Shown piece after piece: positions 61,937 through 64,000 of a DNA stretch of 64,000 nucleotides. The notes beneath the pieces were generated by a model, which searched no databases, was not told where the DNA came from, and saw only the letters and a program-made list of their open reading frames with translations. The DNA is from SMBSF63 sp034003545 (lineage in GTDB: Bacteria; Chloroflexota; Anaerolineae; Anaerolineales; Anaerolineaceae): contig CAYURM010000008.1 in assembly GCA_964447155.1 (NCBI GenBank), positions 1 through 64,000 on the forward strand, given 5' to 3'. The translations under genes and the position numbers were made by a program. Every line of letters starts with the position of its first letter. The stretch's first letter is position 1.

Positions 61937-61957
61937 GCCGGTAGAACGAGGAAAGAA

Positions 61958-63154
61958 ATGGACGGATCAATTTTTTATCAAGACGAACAGGAGCAAACAG
62001 CCCAACTGCTTGCCCTGGGACAACGCAAACATTTCATCACCATTGATGATATTCTGCGCTTTTATCCAAATGCCGAGAAAGACATCCAGCTTTTGGAAAA
62101 GGCGTTTGCGGCGTTAAACAGCGCCGGCATCCCTTATGAGGAAGCCCAGCCTAAAGGAGGCCCGCAGGACGAAGAACTGAAACGGGTCGCGGATGAACAG
62201 AAAAAAGAAGGCCTGCAAATCGCAAATGCCGATGACCTGACAGCAATCGACACCAAAGATACCATCAGCCTCTACCTCAAGGAAGTCAGCCGCGTTCCCC
62301 TGTTGACAGCCCGTGAAGAGATCAGCCTCGCCCAGCGTATTGAGACCGGCCGCATGGCGCGCGAAGAGCTGGCATCTGGACAGGTAGACCCGGATCGCCG
62401 CCCGCAGCTTGTCCATGCCATCCGTGACGGCATGGAAGCTCGCGAACACCTCATCACGGCCAATTCACGCCTCGTGATCAGCGTCGCCAAAAAATACAAT
62501 AACCGCGGGGTGCCCTTCCTGGACCTGATTCAGGAAGGCAATATCGGCTTGATCCGTGCTACCAAGAAATTTGATTACCGCCGTGGTCACAAATTCAGCA
62601 CCTATGCCACCTGGTGGATCCGCCAGGCCATCACCCGGGCGATTGCCGACCAGGGGCGCACCATTCGCATTCCGGTGCACATGGGAGACCAGATCAATAA
62701 GATGCTGCGTAAACAGCACAAGTTGACCCAGACGCTTGGCCGTGACCCGACATCGGAAGAGATTGGGGAAGCCCTCGAGATTCCAACCGAAAAAGTGGAA
62801 CAGATCAAAAAAATTGCCCGGCGTCCCCTTTCGCTGGAGACCCCTACCGATGATGAAGGCGATTCGGTGCTGTATGATTTTATTGAAGATCAGGAAACCC
62901 CCTCTCCTGATAATGTGGCCGCACATAATCTCCTCCAGGAGCAGCTCGTCACCATCTTCGACGAATTGCCGCCGCGGGAAGTGCGTATTTTACAGCTTCG
63001 TTATGGTCTCCTGGACGGGAAGGTGTACACCCTGGAAGAAGTCGGACGCAAGATGGGCGTCACCCGCGAGCGGGTGCGCCAGATTGAATCCCAGGCCCTG
63101 GGCCGCCTGCGCAACCCCCTGCTGCGCCGCCAGCTGCGCGGCTATTTGGATTGA
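61958..63154 (+). CDS. rpoD: primary sigma factor, sigma-70 family (RpoD/SigA)
   Basis: 398 residues, short for RpoD as the non-conserved insert is missing. Region 1.2 is DTISLYLKEVSRVPLLTAREE (counted about 108-128). Region 2 has ANSRLVISVAKKYNNRGVPF, LDLIQEGNIGLIRATKKFDY and KFSTYATWWIRQAITRAI. Region 3 has IPVHMGDQINKM. Region 4 has GKVYTLEEVGRKMGVTRERV and RQIESQALGRLR. The first 75 residues resemble a reduced region 1.1. GAGGAAAG precedes the ATG. A promoter and an attenuator-like hairpin lie in the leader. Confidence 0.95.
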   Translation: MDGSIFYQDEQEQTAQLLALGQRKHFITIDDILRFYPNAEKDIQLLEKAFAALNSAGIPYEEAQPKGGPQDEELKRVADEQKKEGLQIANADDLTAIDTKDTISLYLKEVSRVPLLTAREEISLAQRIETGRMAREELASGQVDPDRRPQLVHAIRDGMEAREHLITANSRLVISVAKKYNNRGVPFLDLIQEGNIGLIRATKKFDYRRGHKFSTYATWWIRQAITRAIADQGRTIRIPVHMGDQINKMLRKQHKLTQTLGRDPTSEEIGEALEIPTEKVEQIKKIARRPLSLETPTDDEGDSVLYDFIEDQETPSPDNVAAHNLLQEQLVTIFDELPPREVRILQLRYGLLDGKVYTLEEVGRKMGVTRERVRQIESQALGRLRNPLLRRQLRGYLD

Positions 63155-63270
63155 TCCCAAATCGTGCGTAGAGGCTTGCAATGTTCGATGCTTTACCGGA
63201 GCCTGCTGAGCCTCTGCGCACTTAATTCCCGTAAATCCTAAATGATGAATGATAATTTGTGTGGTTCCCA

Positions 63271-63279
63271 TGCTATAAT
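63271..63279 (+). promoter_or_regulatory. extended -10 promoter of the zinc-ribbon gene
   Basis: TGCTATAAT, 22 bases before the start codon, identical to the elements at 39992 and 55383. Confidence 0.55.
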
Positions 63280-63300
63280 CGGGTCATTGGAGAACACACC

Positions 63301-63855
63301 ATGACCCTCAATCCCTCATCCCTAAGTAACCTCGTTTTGATCGGTACCGCCTTCGCCGCCGCCTTCACCGCGGCCCTGTGGTTGAGTCTCATCATCTGGA
63401 CCTACCGCGACATCCGCCACCGGGCGCGCGACCCATTGATGCGCATCCTGGCGATCCTGATCGTGGCCGTACTCTTCCTGCCCGGCATCCTGATCTACTT
63501 CATCATCCGCCCTCCGCAGACCCTTGAAGAAGAATACCAGCAGACTCTGGAAGAAGAAGCCCTGCTGCAGGCCATTGAGGACAACGCCCTGTGTCCCGGC
63601 TGCGGCCGCCGTGTGGACGGAGAATGGATCATCTGCCCCAACTGCAATACCAAACTCAAGAAAAACTGCCATCACTGCGGACGCCTGATGGAACTGCCCT
63701 GGAATTTATGCCCCTTCTGCGGCACACCCGCCCCGGGCATGCGCCGCGAAAACCTGAGCATGGATGATGCCCTGCGCGTACTTGCCCAGGACAAACACAC
63801 AGACAGCGAGGGGGAATCTCCGTCTGACGCCATTGATTTTTCACTGGATCGATAA
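63301..63855 (+). CDS. membrane-anchored double zinc-ribbon protein
   Basis: 184 residues. Two membrane helices (about 8-33 and 43-65), an acidic helix, then CPGCGRRVDGEWIICPNC (about 98-115) and CHHCGRLMELPWNLCPFCG (about 122-140), which form one or two zinc ribbons with four CxxC knuckles. The tail is acidic. Proteins of this design are widespread but uncharacterised; the ribbons face the cytoplasm if the helices form a hairpin. The start at 63301 has GGAG nine bases upstream. Confidence 0.8.
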   Translation: MTLNPSSLSNLVLIGTAFAAAFTAALWLSLIIWTYRDIRHRARDPLMRILAILIVAVLFLPGILIYFIIRPPQTLEEEYQQTLEEEALLQAIEDNALCPGCGRRVDGEWIICPNCNTKLKKNCHHCGRLMELPWNLCPFCGTPAPGMRRENLSMDDALRVLAQDKHTDSEGESPSDAIDFSLDR

Positions 63856-63877
63856 TCTGCTTTTTGGGGGGCAGATT
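63854..63877 (+). terminator. weak stem-loop after the zinc-ribbon gene
   Basis: AATCTGC ... GCAGATT, 7-bp stem with a 10-base loop, overlapping the stop codon. No T tract. Confidence 0.35.
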
Positions 63878-63936
63878 GATTCACAATGCTTCCATTGCAA
63901 ACCTGCCCGTTAACCATGCGCACAGGCAGTTCGGGT

Positions 63937-63942
63937 TATAAT
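63937..63942 (+). promoter_or_regulatory. -10 element of the next gene
   Basis: TATAAT in GGGTTATAATTTATAG, 33 bases before a possible start at 63976. Confidence 0.35.
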
Positions 63943-63975
63943 TTATAGTTAAGGATGGCACAGCAAAGTATTCAA

Positions 63976-64000
63976 ATGCGTGAACAAAAGATATACACAC
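63976..64000 (+). CDS. possible start of a gene cut by the window edge
   Basis: An ATG at 63976 (MREQKIYT...) follows a TATAAT. Only eight codons are visible, so nothing can be said of the product. Confidence 0.25.

Overview
The window looks like chromosomal DNA of an anaerobic member of the Chloroflexota, most likely class Anaerolineae. This is inferred from the proline/threonine-rich and Ala/Glu-rich lipoprotein linkers, long GAF-domain signalling proteins, small dispersed palindromes and a short primary sigma factor; no rRNA or marker tree is available here to prove it. Almost all of the window is coding. It holds two tRNA genes and a good candidate manganese riboswitch. I see no CRISPR array, prophage or intact insertion sequence.

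Left part (1-27.6 kb). After a frameshifted lipoprotein remnant come selB with a coiled-coil gene, and a translationally coupled trio of complex-I-like membrane subunits that follows a D-hydantoinase/dihydropyrimidinase by only 13 bases. Further right are two same-strand transcription units that appear to form one catabolic locus. Unit one: a BMP-type nucleoside ABC importer (lipoprotein, double ATPase, two permeases), a threonine-synthase-like PLP enzyme, a GT2 glycosyltransferase and a tryptophan-synthase-beta-like PLP enzyme. Unit two: a GntR/UTRA repressor, an ATCase-like carbamoyltransferase that lacks key aspartate-binding residues, a large membrane protein, a YgeW-type carbamoyltransferase and carbamate kinase. 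folD lies upstream. Together with hydA this suggests uptake of a purine or cyclic ureide, ring opening, phosphorolysis of an N-carbamoyl product to carbamoyl phosphate, ATP formation by carbamate kinase and PLP-dependent deamination. It resembles the E. coli ygeW/ygeX/hyuA/yqeA purine locus but has a different gene set. The GntR promoter is bracketed by two TTGTCnGACAA-type palindromes, probably its operators.

Middle part (27.6-46.4 kb). UDP-glucose dehydrogenase, a decayed lipoprotein gene, and a 1416-residue protein that joins an RsbW-like kinase fold, about six GAF domains and an RsbU-like PP2C phosphatase. Then a HAD phosphatase, a DivIC/FtsB-like protein, tRNA-Leu(CAG), and a P-type cation ATPase whose leader carries a yybP-ykoY-type riboswitch with its own promoter and terminator. 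An envelope operon follows: a histidine-kinase-like protein with Gln at the phospho-acceptor position, a LysM/cadherin-like protein and an LCP protein. Next are two nearly identical 85-bp stem-forming repeats and a tyrosine recombinase homologue that has lost its catalytic residues.

Right part (46.4-64 kb). tilS, a double-GNAT gene with a stand-alone receiver, an ECF vitamin transporter (S convergent to T and a fused A-A'), a CaCA exchanger, a SIS sugar isomerase/deaminase, an iron-type ABC importer, a flavodoxin, tRNA(CAU), radC, the primary sigma factor gene behind a terminator-like leader, and a membrane zinc-ribbon protein.
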